Made by a program: the position numbers and the translations under genes. A stretch of DNA of 26,236 nt. Source: Pseudonocardiales bacterium (GTDB taxonomy: Bacteria > Actinomycetota > Actinomycetes > Mycobacteriales > Jatrophihabitantaceae). Location: NCBI GenBank assembly GCA_030840415.1, contig JAVEEO010000142.1, positions 1 through 26,236 of the forward strand. The letters are read 5' to 3'. The notes beneath the pieces were generated by a model. The model did not search any database. It was not told the DNA's origin and saw only the letters and a list, made by a program, of their open reading frames with translations. Position 1 is the first letter of the stretch. Every line of letters starts with the position of its first letter. Below are positions 16,996 to 23,776 of the stretch, in pieces.

Positions 16996-17619
16996 ATGGC
17001 GATTGAGGAAACCGAAAGCCGGACGAAGGTCGATTTCTGGTTCGATCCCGCGTGCCCGTTCGCATGGGTCACCTCGCGGTGGATCCTGGAGGTCGAGAAG
17101 CAGCGCGACCTCGACCTGGACTTTCACGTGATGTCGCTGTCGGTGCTCAATTCCGGCCGGGACCTGCCCGAGAACTACCGCACCATGCTGGACCAGGCCT
17201 GGGGCCCGGTACGGGTCGCGATCGCCGCCGAGCAGCACAGCGGGTCCGAGATCCTGCGGGAGCTCTACACCGCGCTCGGCACCAAGCGCCACGACCAGGG
17301 TCGCGAGCTCGACCGGGCCGCGATCATCGAGGCGCTGGACGAGGTCGGGCTGCCGGAGTCGCTGGCCGACGCCGCGGACTCCGAGGAGTACGACGACGCG
17401 CTGGTCAAGTCCCACCACGCGGGCATGGACCCGGTCGGCTTCGAGGTGGGCACGCCGGTGATCCACGTCGACGGGGTGGCGTTCTTCGGCCCGGTGCTGA
17501 CCCGGATCCCGCGCGGCGAGGATGCCCTGACGATCTGGGACGGCACCCGGCTGCTGGCCGCCTACCCGTACTTCTTCGAGCTCAAGCGGACCCGTACCGA
17601 ATCGCCGCGGTTCGACTGA
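16996..17619 (+). CDS. DsbA-family thioredoxin-fold protein (Rv2466c, mycothiol-linked)
   Basis: A 207-aa soluble thioredoxin-fold oxidoreductase with an inserted helical domain, beginning [24 protein letters not shown], the signature of the Rv2466c family. Rv2466c is a mycothiol-dependent reductase of M. tuberculosis with a CPWC site. Here the motif is Cys20-Pro-Phe-Ala23, so the resolving cysteine is missing and the protein should work by a one-thiol mechanism, forming a mixed disulfide with mycothiol. The cis-proline region is [10 protein letters not shown] (about residues 150-160). The ATG has good ribosome binding sequence (TAGGAG and AGGGG) upstream. Neighbours pepN and rpiB match the mycobacterial order. 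There is no signal peptide, so it acts in the cytosol. Confidence 0.9.
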   Translation: MAIEETESRTKVDFWFDPACPFAWVTSRWILEVEKQRDLDLDFHVMSLSVLNSGRDLPENYRTMLDQAWGPVRVAIAAEQHSGSEILRELYTALGTKRHDQGRELDRAAIIEALDEVGLPESLADAADSEEYDDALVKSHHAGMDPVGFEVGTPVIHVDGVAFFGPVLTRIPRGEDALTIWDGTRLLAAYPYFFELKRTRTESPRFD

Positions 17620-17633
17620 GCGGCGGCCCGGAG

Positions 17634-17978
17634 GTGACGTCGCCGATCTTTCACATCGTCGCCGAGCCGGACTGGCGTGCAGCCCGCGCGCGGGGCAGCT
17701 ACCGGCCGCCGTCGCTGGAGCAGGAGGGCTTCGTGCACTTCTCCTACCACGACCAGGTCGCCCGGACGGCCAACGCCAGGTTCGCCGGCCGGACCGACCT
17801 GCTGGTGGTCGAGGTCGATCCGGCCCGGCTGGCCCAGCCGGTGGTCGACGAGGACCTCTACGGCTCGAACGAGGACTTCCCGCACGTCTACGGCGAGATC
17901 CCGGTGGACGCCGCGGTTGCCGAGCACCGGCTGAGCCGGGGCCCGGACGGCGAGTTCGGTTTCGCCCCGAACGGCTAG
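17634..17978 (+). CDS. DUF952 domain protein
   Basis: A 114-aa soluble protein starting at the GTG 17634 (MTSPIFHIVAEPDW), which fits the usual start of the DUF952 family; the frame is open further upstream only as a shadow of the preceding gene. Family features: the opening FHIVAEPDWRAARA, EGFVHFSYHDQVARTANARF (about residues 36-55), a VVEVDP strand, and HVYGEIPVDAAV near the end. Residues such as His8 and His39 are typical conserved positions, and the fold is related to ADP-ribosyltransferase-like small proteins, but no activity is established. It lies 14 bp after the dsbA-like gene and is likely cotranscribed, with rpiB following at 57 bp. Confidence 0.85.
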   Translation: MTSPIFHIVAEPDWRAARARGSYRPPSLEQEGFVHFSYHDQVARTANARFAGRTDLLVVEVDPARLAQPVVDEDLYGSNEDFPHVYGEIPVDAAVAEHRLSRGPDGEFGFAPNG

Positions 17979-18035
17979 CCGGTTCGCCCGGGCTAGCCAC
18001 ACCCTGGCAGTTCCGGCCGCGAGCGTGCTGGCACC

Positions 18036-18506
18036 ATGGCAGGCATGCGGATCTACCTGGGTAGCGACCATGCGGGCTTCGAACTCAAGGGCCAGCTGAG
18101 CGCCCACCTGTCCGATGCCGGCCACGAGGTCATCGACTGCGGGCCGCACAGCTACGAGCCCGAGGACGACTACCCGCCGTACTGCATCGCCACCGCCCAG
18201 CGGGTGGTCGCCGATCCCGGCAGCCTCGGCGTCGTGCTGGGCGGTTCGGGCAACGGCGAGCAGATCGCGGCGAACAAGGTCGCCGGCACCCGGGCGGCAC
18301 TGGGCTACGACCTGCCGACCGCGATCCTGGCCCGCCAGCACAACGATGCCAACGTGCTCGGACTGGGCGCGCGGATGCACAGCCAGGAGGCCGCGCTGTC
18401 CATCGTCGACGCCTTCGTCAACACCGAGTTCTCCCACGATCCGCGCCACGTCCGGCGGATCGGCCTGCTGACCGCCTTCGAGCAGACCGGCACGCTGCCG
18501 GCCTGA
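18036..18506 (+). CDS. rpiB: ribose-5-phosphate isomerase B
   Basis: A 156-aa enzyme interconverting ribose 5-phosphate and ribulose 5-phosphate in the pentose phosphate pathway. The start MAGMRIYLGSDHAGFELK mirrors MSGMRVYLGADHAGYELK of M. tuberculosis RpiB, so ATG 18036 was chosen over 18045. Asp11/His12 lie in GSDHAG, and the phosphate/anion loop GGSGNGEQIAANK is at 69-81 with Glu75. Glu replaces the catalytic Cys of other RpiB enzymes, as in the actinobacterial subgroup. Another active-site His is in ARQHNDAN (about residue 101). The mycobacterial neighbours Fpg/Nei and LipP that would follow are absent. The gene ends 34 bases before a strong hairpin facing a convergent gene. Confidence 0.95.
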   Translation: MAGMRIYLGSDHAGFELKGQLSAHLSDAGHEVIDCGPHSYEPEDDYPPYCIATAQRVVADPGSLGVVLGGSGNGEQIAANKVAGTRAALGYDLPTAILARQHNDANVLGLGARMHSQEAALSIVDAFVNTEFSHDPRHVRRIGLLTAFEQTGTLPA

Positions 18507-18539
18507 CCCGTCGTGACCGGTCTGTCTCGGGCGGACCGG

Positions 18540-18558
18540 CGGTCTGGAAACCAGACCG
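18540..18558. terminator. bidirectional terminator hairpin after rpiB
   Basis: CGGTCTGG-AAA-CCAGACCG is a perfect 8-bp stem with a 3-base loop, 34 bases after the rpiB stop and 30 bases after the stop of the convergent minus-strand gene. Position and strength fit a two-way terminator. Confidence 0.65.
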
Positions 18559-18587
18559 AACCTGGCGCTCGGGACGGCCTGCTCGAC

Positions 18588-19064
18588 TCAGCCCTCCGGC
18601 GGCTGCCACTGGCGCCGGACCACCACCACCGAGCGTTCGGCGGCAGCCAGGTCCTCGGCGGTGGGGCGGGCCACGTCCCGGGCCCGCAGCGCACCGCTGA
18701 GCCCGACCTGGGACGGTGAGCTGCCCGCCAGTTCGCGCCAGCCCCGCTCCGAGTCGCGGCCGTGGCCGCGACCGGCCTCGTCCCGGCGGCCGCCGTTCGG
18801 TTCCGAGCGGCGGCGCTCGGTTGGCTCTGCTCCGGACGGGTTCGCGCTCGCCGGACGGGATGGCCTGACCGCACTGGAAGTCGGCCCCGCCGCGGTCGAA
18901 GCCACCCCGGCCGCTGGCGAAGCCGGGCCGGCAGCCGAATCCGCCCCCGTCGCAGCGGCCACCGATCCCGGGGTCGCCGGCTCTCTGGTCGAAGCGGCGG
19001 GCCCAGCAGCCGTCCGGGCGCCTCGGCGGCGCCGCCGGCGGGGCTGATCCTGCGAGGAGGTCAT
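18588..19064 (-). CDS. Arg-rich conserved hypothetical protein
   Basis: A 158-aa protein starting ATG 19064 (MTSSQDQP followed by a run of Arg at about residues 9-14), with GGATGAG upstream as a possible ribosome site. Residues 20-110 are low-complexity Ala/Pro/Ser/Gly then Arg/Glu-rich and probably disordered. The C-terminal 35 residues (LRARDVARPTAEDLAAAE, then VVVVRRQWQPPEG) look like a short conserved domain that I have seen at the end of actinobacterial hypothetical proteins. That conservation, plus the G/C third positions, is why I prefer this strand to the overlapping plus-strand frames. It lies 47 bp after the PAP2 gene in the same direction. Function is unknown; the basic N-terminus could bind nucleic acid. 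Confidence 0.6.
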   Translation of the reverse strand: MTSSQDQPRRRRRRGARTAAGPAASTREPATPGSVAAATGADSAAGPASPAAGVASTAAGPTSSAVRPSRPASANPSGAEPTERRRSEPNGGRRDEAGRGHGRDSERGWRELAGSSPSQVGLSGALRARDVARPTAEDLAAAERSVVVVRRQWQPPEG

Positions 19065-19111
19065 CGGCTCATCCTGCCCGACCGGGAACGTCGTCAAGAA
19101 GTGGAACGGTC

Positions 19112-20008
19112 CTACCGCTCGGGGCAGGACGGCACCAGTTCGCCGTCGCGCGAGCCCAGGAACGTCTTGCAGCGGGCGAGGTTGACCGGGCCGGGGTGGC
19201 CGGAGCCGCTGGCGGGCCGGTGCCGATCGTCGCTGCGGCGGCTCGGGATGCGATGGGCGATGCCCAGGGTCATCAGGGCGATCGCGCCGCCGGCGAGGAT
19301 GTCGAGCAGGTAGTGGTTGCCGGTCACCACCACCGCGACCGCCGTGACCACCGGGTAGCAGAGCCACAGCCAGCGCAGCGCGCGGGAGCGGACCAGCCGG
19401 AAGGCCACCACCGCGGTCCACACCGCCCAGGCCAGGTGCAGGGACGGGAAGGCGCCGAACTGGTCCGCCGTCACCGGGCCACCGTGGGTGGCCCCGAAAC
19501 CGGCATTGGCCACCGCGTCGACGAAGCCGAAACCGGGCAGGAAGCGCGGCGGCGCGGCCGGGTAGACCAGGAAGATCGCCAGGCCGAAGACATTGGTCAG
19601 CACCAGTGCGTTGCGGGCCCGCCGGTAGCTGTGCGCGCGGCGCCACCAGCACCAGACCAGCATGGCGAGAGTCACCGTCAGGTGCGCGAACTGGTACCAG
19701 TAGCTGGCCATCAACGACAGCGCGGTTTTCTGGGTGGTCCACAGGTTGGCCGACAGTTCGATGTTGATGTGCAGGAGGCGTTCCAGGTGCAGCAGTTGCT
19801 GACCGTGCCGCAGCGCGGCGACCTCTCGAACCTCGGCGTGGCCGCGCACCATGTCGTAGGCCCACAGCAACACCACGACCACCAGCAGCTCGCCGATGAT
19901 CCGCGGGCGCCGGACCGGTGCCACGGCCTGGGCGATCGGTTGCGGGCGGGTGCTCGGCCCCGCCCCCAGTACCCGGCCGCGGGAGGAGCTCATACGATAT
20001 TCGAACAT
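19112..20008 (-). CDS. PAP2-superfamily membrane phosphatase/transferase (AUR1/inositol-phosphotransferase-like)
   Basis: A polytopic membrane protein of about 298 aa with some five to six hydrophobic segments (first about 36-55, later about 100-122, 133-150, 191-205, 215-229, 238-252). It has the PAP2_3 variant of the phosphatase motifs: YPAAPPR (149-155), FPSLH (187-191) and TGNHYLLD (229-236), whose two His and one Asp form the catalytic triad. Members hydrolyse or transfer phosphate-containing head groups of lipids at the membrane. The substrate is unknown. The start is uncertain: ATG 20008 has GGGGAT before it, the frame is open up to 20095, and ATG 19993 is also possible. It is divergent from phzF and is followed at 47 bp by the Arg-rich gene. 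Confidence 0.82.
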   Translation of the reverse strand: MFEYRMSSSRGRVLGAGPSTRPQPIAQAVAPVRRPRIIGELLVVVVLLWAYDMVRGHAEVREVAALRHGQQLLHLERLLHINIELSANLWTTQKTALSLMASYWYQFAHLTVTLAMLVWCWWRRAHSYRRARNALVLTNVFGLAIFLVYPAAPPRFLPGFGFVDAVANAGFGATHGGPVTADQFGAFPSLHLAWAVWTAVVAFRLVRSRALRWLWLCYPVVTAVAVVVTGNHYLLDILAGGAIALMTLGIAHRIPSRRSDDRHRPASGSGHPGPVNLARCKTFLGSRDGELVPSCPER

Positions 20009-20252
20009 ATCCCCATCGCTTCCGGTGGCACCCCGACGCCTGCCGCGACCGCTCCGTAGCGCGGTGACCGCGGCCTGCACCTCTGACCTTCGCATGGCAG
20101 CCCGGGCCGGCGCAGGCAGCCGCCCCGTCCGACTCGCACGATTGTGGCAGAGGGCGCCGACAAGGCGTCAATCGGCGAACGTGCCCGCTGCCGCTATCGT
20201 GCAGGCGCGAGGCTGGCCGGCAGAGCCGAGTGAGCTGGAGAGGAAGTACGCG

Positions 20253-21131
20253 ATGACGATCACCCCACCCTCCGGAGCCGATCCGGCGGTACTGCGGCTG
20301 AGCGCCTTCACCCGCGACGGCGCGGGCGGCAATCCGGCCGGGGTGGTGCTCGACGCCGGCGCGCTGGGTGAGCGGCAGATGCTGGCCCTGGCCGGGCAGG
20401 TCGGCTACTCCGAGACGGTGTTCGTGACCGACGGGCCGCCCGAGCCGGGCCGGCGCCGGTACGCCGTGCGCTATTTCTCCCCGCTGGCCGAGGTGCCGTT
20501 CTGCGGCCACGCCACCGTCGCCCTCGGTGCCGCACTGGGTGGGGTGCTGGGGGCGGGCGAGCTGGAGCTGGACACCCCCGCCGGACCGGTATCGGTGACC
20601 ACCGGCCAGCACCCGTCGGGACAGTGGTGGGCCCGGTTGGCCAGCGTGCCGGCCCGGCAGCAACAGGTGGACCCGGCGGTGCTGCAGCGTGCCCTGGACT
20701 GCTTCGGCTGGTCCACCGACGTCCTGGAGCCGGGGCTGCCACCGATGCTCTGCTTCGCCGGGGCCTGGCACCTGGCGCTCAGCCTCGCCGAGCGCGTAAC
20801 CCTGGAGACGATGAGCTACGACTTCGCGGCACTGCAGGAACTGTGCGCCGCCCAGGGCTGGACGACGGTGAGCCTGGTGTACCAGGTGAGCCCGGTGCAG
20901 TACCTGGCTCGTAACCCGTTCCCGGCCGGCGGGGTGGTCGAGGACCCGGCAACCGGCGCGGCCGCCGCGGCCTACGGCTCCTACCTGGCAGCGCTGGGCG
21001 TCGTCCAGCCGCCGGCCCGGTTGCAGATCCTGCAGGGCGAGCAGGTCGGGCGGCCCAGCGAACTGCTGGTCGAGCTGCGCCCGGACCAGGCCTCGGTCTG
21101 GGTGACCGGCGCGGTCAGCCCGATCGACTGA
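20253..21131 (+). CDS. PhzF family isomerase/epimerase-like protein
   Basis: A 292-aa cytosolic protein of the diaminopimelate-epimerase fold. Family signatures: GNPAGVVLD (26-34), the catalytic Glu54 in QVGYSETVFV, a VRYFSPLAEVPFCGHATVALG block (about 73-95) and EDPATGAAAAAYGSYL near 230. It is slightly longer than typical PhzF. The frame extends upstream, but ATG 20253 has GGAGAGGA about eight bases before it. No phenazine genes are adjacent, so this is one of the many stand-alone PhzF-like enzymes of unknown substrate rather than true PhzF. The 244-bp divergent region towards the PAP2 gene contains TATCGT at 20195-20200, a possible -10 box, without a convincing -35. Confidence 0.9.
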   Translation: MTITPPSGADPAVLRLSAFTRDGAGGNPAGVVLDAGALGERQMLALAGQVGYSETVFVTDGPPEPGRRRYAVRYFSPLAEVPFCGHATVALGAALGGVLGAGELELDTPAGPVSVTTGQHPSGQWWARLASVPARQQQVDPAVLQRALDCFGWSTDVLEPGLPPMLCFAGAWHLALSLAERVTLETMSYDFAALQELCAAQGWTTVSLVYQVSPVQYLARNPFPAGGVVEDPATGAAAAAYGSYLAALGVVQPPARLQILQGEQVGRPSELLVELRPDQASVWVTGAVSPID

Positions 21132-21140
21132 CACCCGGCA

Positions 21141-21193
21141 GGCAGGAACCCTGGTACGGGCAGGCACCCCGGCTCGGGCAGGACCCTCGTCGG
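21141..21193 (+). repeat. 18-bp imperfect tandem repeat after phzF
   Basis: Three units, 21141-21158, 21159-21176 and 21177-21193, each begin GGCAGG followed by A/C-rich then G/T-rich sequence (for example GGCAGGAACCCTGGTACG). The array starts nine bases after the phzF stop codon. The units are imperfect, and I see no strong hairpin in them. Confidence 0.55.
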
Positions 21194-21226
21194 CTGAGCC
21201 TGCCTCGACCGGCATTAGGACTCGCC

Positions 21227-21309
21227 CGCTGCCGCGCGTACGGTCGGCTGCATCAGTCCGACCAGTTGGCGCACGAGTACGGCAGCGTCGAAGTGAGGTA
21301 GCTTTTTTT
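21227..21309 (+). promoter_or_regulatory. structured leader with T-tract upstream of the GAF-ANTAR gene
   Basis: CGCTGCC (21227-21233) and GTAC (21238-21241) pair with GTACGGCAGCG (21277-21287), with a 4-base bulge. The enclosed GGTCGG (21242-21247) pairs with CCGACC (21258-21263), and the loop can add a CTG/CAG stem. Then TTTTTTT occurs at 21303-21309, conspicuous in such GC-rich DNA. The element ends about 92 bases before the GAF-ANTAR start. It could be an attenuator or antiterminator target, but whether it is transcribed is unknown. Confidence 0.35.
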
Positions 21310-21401
21310 GGCACCGGTGGAGTGCGTGCTGCCCTGAGGACCCTGCGACAACATCGATGTGGCCCTGCGCCGGGCGGGCATCGCGAGAAAGTGAGCTTGC
21401 T

Positions 21402-22166
21402 GTGGCGCTGAAGCAAACGTCCTGGACATCGCAATCCCTCAGTGAGCTGGCAGGCTTGTTCGCAGAGCTCGGCCGGGAGCTGCTGACCGAGCACAGCCTG
21501 GACGGCACTCTCGAACTGATCGGTGAGCGCGCCGTCAAGCTGGTGCCGGCAGCGCAGCACGCGGCCATCAGCCGCGGCCGCAACGGCCGGTTCGAGACGG
21601 TCGGAAGCACCAGTGAGCTGCCGCCGAAGGTCGACCAGATCCAGTACGACCTCGGCAGCGGTCCCTGTGTGGACGCCGCCGAGGACGGCGAGACCTACCG
21701 GTCGAGCAACCTGCCGGCCGACCAGCGCTGGCCCGAGTTCGGCCGGCGGGCGGCGGCCGAGCACGGCGTCCTCAGCATGCTCTCGGTCCGGCTGTTCCTG
21801 GAGGACGACGACCTGGTGGCCGCCCTGAACCTCTACTCGTCGGCCACCGACGCCTTCGACGACGACGACCAGACCCTGGTCACGCTGCTGGCCACCCACG
21901 CCTCGATGGCGATGGCCAGCGCACGGCTGCACGAGCAGGTGGACCACCTCGAGCGCGCCCTGCAGAGCAACCGGGGGATCGGTGTGGCCATGGGGGTGCT
22001 GATGCACCGGTACAAGATCACCCAGATCGAGGCGTTCGACCTGCTCCGGATGGCCAGCCAGCACGGGCACCGTAAGCTGGTGGAGGTCGCGATCGACGTA
22101 ACCGAGACCGGTACCCTGGAGTTGCCGCCGTTGCCCGGTCGTGCGAACGTTCGATCCTCCGGGTGA
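21402..22166 (+). CDS. GAF-ANTAR domain transcription antitermination regulator
   Basis: A 254-aa cytosolic regulator. Residues about 30-175 form a GAF sensor domain (QYDLGSGPCVDAAEDG, then the SMLSVRLFLEDDDLVAALNLYSS strands). Residues 183-238 are a canonical ANTAR RNA-binding domain: LERALQSNRGIGVAMGVLMHR, then KITQIEAFDLLRMASQ and RKLVEVAIDV, with the typical Gly198, Leu200-Met201, Ala211-Phe212 and Ser219. ANTAR proteins bind paired hexaloop hairpins in leader RNA and prevent terminator formation. No histidine-kinase partner or phospho-acceptor receiver domain is present, so the GAF ligand or a partner protein should control it. The GTG 21402 start is my choice; ATG 21357 is possible. A structured leader precedes it. 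Confidence 0.9.
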   Translation: MALKQTSWTSQSLSELAGLFAELGRELLTEHSLDGTLELIGERAVKLVPAAQHAAISRGRNGRFETVGSTSELPPKVDQIQYDLGSGPCVDAAEDGETYRSSNLPADQRWPEFGRRAAAEHGVLSMLSVRLFLEDDDLVAALNLYSSATDAFDDDDQTLVTLLATHASMAMASARLHEQVDHLERALQSNRGIGVAMGVLMHRYKITQIEAFDLLRMASQHGHRKLVEVAIDVTETGTLELPPLPGRANVRSSG

Positions 22167-22184
22167 ATGAGCTCATGCCGGGGC

Positions 22185-22204
22185 CCTGCCTCAGTCGTGG
22201 CAGG
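22185..22204 (+). promoter_or_regulatory. hairpin between the two GAF genes
   Basis: CCTGCC (22185-22190) pairs with GGCAGG (22199-22204) over an 8-base loop in the 90-bp gap after the first GAF-ANTAR gene. It could be a partial terminator or, given the flanking genes, an RNA target; the 8-base loop is not the hexaloop expected for ANTAR binding. AT-rich GATTATTTGCGATCA follows at 22215-22229. Confidence 0.3.
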
Positions 22205-22256
22205 CCACTCCGGTGATTATTTGCGATCAGAAACCGTACAGGCTTAAAGGATTGCA

Positions 22257-22982
22257 GTGAACGCACAAGAGCAATGGCGCGCGCTACTTCGCGCGACTTC
22301 GCAGCCGGCTGCTTCCGCTGAGCTGGCGGGCCTGCTCCAGCAGGCGGTCCGGCTCGGCTCGCAACTGACTCCCGAGGCAGTCAGCTGCAGCATCACCGAG
22401 ATGGACGGTGGCAACACGCGCGGCGTGGCGTACCGCACACCGGTGTATTCCGATCAGCTCGCCCTGGATCTGGACCGGGCGCAGTACCAGGCAGGCGACG
22501 GCCCGTGCATGGCCGCCGCTCGCGAGCAGCAGCGCCAGAATTTCGACGCGACGGTGGACGGCACCCGGTTCCCCGGCTTCACCGAGGCGGCGATCGGGCG
22601 AGGGGTTCGCAGCTCGATCTCGCTGCCGCTGCCGCTCGGCTCACCCCACCGGTCGGCGGCGATCAATCTCTACGCCTCTTCGCGGCATGCCTTCGAGGCC
22701 GAACAGCCGCGGGCGGCCGCCGACCTGCTGGCCCGTTGCGTCTCGATCCTGCTGAACTCCGACGACGCCAGTCGCGCGGCCGAGAAGGCGGCCGACGCCA
22801 GCCTGCAGGCCGCGCGAGCCCGCGCCCGGCTGATCGCCGACGCCGAGGCGGTGCTGATGGCCACCCACTCGGTGGACCGACCCGACGCCATGGCCATCCT
22901 GATCCGGCGGTCGAAGGCCGAGCGCCGCAGCGTCTTCCAGATCGCCGCCGAGCTCGTCGCAACCGAAGGGGTGACGCGGTGA
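22257..22982 (+). CDS. GAF domain protein with diverged ANTAR domain
   Basis: A 241-aa protein starting GTG 22257 with AAAGGA five bases upstream. Residues about 20-165 are a GAF domain of the type found in ANTAR regulators (QYQAGDGPCMAA at 77-87, INLYASS at 136-142). A helical stretch at 167-190 leads to a C-terminal segment (about 186-236) with ANTAR spacing but altered residues: the usual A-x-G-x-L-M is A-E-A-V-L-M (196-201), the usual AF is AM (211-212), and Arg-Ser-Val-Phe (223-227 region) stands where RKL is expected. It may bind a different RNA, or none, and modulate the upstream ANTAR protein. It overlaps the next gene by 4 bp (GTGA), so the two are coupled. Confidence 0.8.
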   Translation: MNAQEQWRALLRATSQPAASAELAGLLQQAVRLGSQLTPEAVSCSITEMDGGNTRGVAYRTPVYSDQLALDLDRAQYQAGDGPCMAAAREQQRQNFDATVDGTRFPGFTEAAIGRGVRSSISLPLPLGSPHRSAAINLYASSRHAFEAEQPRAAADLLARCVSILLNSDDASRAAEKAADASLQAARARARLIADAEAVLMATHSVDRPDAMAILIRRSKAERRSVFQIAAELVATEGVTR

Positions 22983-23233
22983 CCGCCACCGAGTCCGGCC
23001 TGAGCCTGCAGGCCGGCATGCGGCTGTCGGGCATGACCTACGCGGAGCTGTGGCTGCGCTACGTCGCCGTCAGCGGCACCATCGGCGAACTGGAGCTGGA
23101 GGCCTACGTGCTCGGCCTGCTGGTCGCCGATGACTACCAGCACAACCTGATCGCCCAGGCCCTCAACGAGTACTTCCTCGACATCGGCCAGGACCTGCCG
23201 GTCGCCTACCGCGACACCGCGCACGCCGGCTGA
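22979..23233 (+). CDS. 84-aa acidic helical protein coupled to the GAF regulator
   Basis: A small soluble protein starting GTG 22979, overlapping the stop of the GAF gene (GTGA). It is mostly helical, with LSGMTYAELWLRYVAVSG, then IGELELEAYVLGLL, a DDYQHNLIAQALNEYFLDIG helix and a short tail VAYRDTAHAG. It has acidic character and no Cys, signal peptide or membrane segment. I recall similar small hypothetical proteins in actinobacteria with the pattern LWLRY...LEAY...HNLIAHALNE, but no function. Translational coupling suggests it partners the GAF/diverged-ANTAR protein, for instance as an antagonist or ligand relay; that is inference only. A hairpin 18 bases after the stop ends the cluster. 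Confidence 0.75.
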   Translation: MTATESGLSLQAGMRLSGMTYAELWLRYVAVSGTIGELELEAYVLGLLVADDYQHNLIAQALNEYFLDIGQDLPVAYRDTAHAG

Positions 23234-23251
23234 CCCGACCGGCAGCGAGGC

Positions 23252-23270
23252 ACCGGCAAGCAGCGCCGGT
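23252..23270 (+). terminator. hairpin ending the GAF-ANTAR cluster
   Basis: ACCGGC (23252-23257) pairs perfectly with GCCGGT (23265-23270) over a 7-base loop, 18 bases after the stop of the 84-aa protein and before the oppositely oriented tRNA-Gly gene. The stem is modest and there is no T-tract. Confidence 0.4.
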
Positions 23271-23323
23271 CGTTGCGGCCAGGACGGGTAGGAGCGAACT
23301 CGCCATGGCCGATACGCCGGGGG

Positions 23324-23394
23324 AGCGGGTGACGGGAATCGAACCCGCACAATCAGTTTGGAAGACTGAGACTCTGCCATTGAGCTACACCCGC
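23324..23394 (-). tRNA. tRNA-Gly (anticodon TCC)
   Basis: Read on the minus strand from 23394, the 71-base gene begins GCGGGTG and ends CACCCGC plus discriminator T, forming a perfect 7-bp acceptor stem. The D arm contains GTAGCTCAATGGCAGAG. The anticodon stem-loop is CAGT-CTTCCAA-ACTG, with anticodon TCC reading GGA and GGG. The T arm has GCGGGTTCGATTCCCGT. CCA is not encoded. It diverges from tRNA-Pro, and the 192 bases between them hold no gene I can support. Confidence 0.96.
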
Positions 23395-23586
23395 ATACGC
23401 CCGCGAATCCCAGCCGTACCGGGCCGCTCCTGCCTGGTGGCCCAGCCCGGGGTACTCCCGAGTGCCCGGACAGCCTAGCGCGTGCCGGTGACCGACCGAA
23501 CACCCGTACACTGGCCGATCGGGGCGCATGCCCTGCCTGTGCTCCGCGCCGCGGCCGACCCGGCCGCGGCACGTGGATGCAGGTGC

Positions 23587-23660
23587 CGGGGTGTAGCGCA
23601 GCTTGGTAGCGCACTCGCTTTGGGAGCGAGGGGCCGCAGGTTCAAATCCTGTCACCCCGA
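23587..23660 (+). tRNA. tRNA-Pro (anticodon TGG)
   Basis: The 74-base gene has acceptor stem CGGGGTG paired with CACCCCG (23653-23659) and discriminator A. The D arm has GTAGCGCAGCTTGGTAGCGC. The anticodon stem-loop is CTCGC-TTTGGGA-GCGAG with anticodon TGG, and the T arm GCAGGTTCAAATCCTGT. CCA is not encoded. TACACT at 23507-23512 is a possible -10 box about 75 bases upstream. Trigger factor follows on the same strand. Confidence 0.96.
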
Positions 23661-23776
23661 CGAGCTTGACCCGCATGTCCGTCGAGGCACCTATCGACAC
23701 CGAGTCCGACCGGGGAACGTCGCCCGGGCACCATTGAGCTAATTGCCGTTATCTGCCGAGGAGCGAAGAGCACACC

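Noticed and set aside
19991..20010. LexA/SOS box from the TTCGAAC sequence near the PAP2 start
   Set aside because: Only one half-site is present; the symmetric GTTCGA partner at the right spacing is missing.
20253..21131. Phenazine biosynthesis gene
   Set aside because: PhzF homology alone is not enough; none of phzA, B, C, D, E or G is nearby.
21303..21309. Simple rho-independent terminator using the T7 run
   Set aside because: No strong stem ends directly before the T-run, so I list the area only as a structured leader.
18588..22070. Open frame of 1160 codons on the minus strand spanning the PAP2, phzF and GAF-ANTAR genes
   Set aside because: It lies antisense to, or out of frame with, well-supported genes and has low-complexity composition typical of GC-rich shadows. 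Only its last 159 codons are kept as the Arg-rich gene.
22221..22249. Leaderless promoter (TTGCGA, 17 bases, TTAAAG) for the second GAF gene
   Set aside because: The -10 lacks the key A and final T, and the same bases form a good ribosome binding site, so a leadered transcript is more likely.
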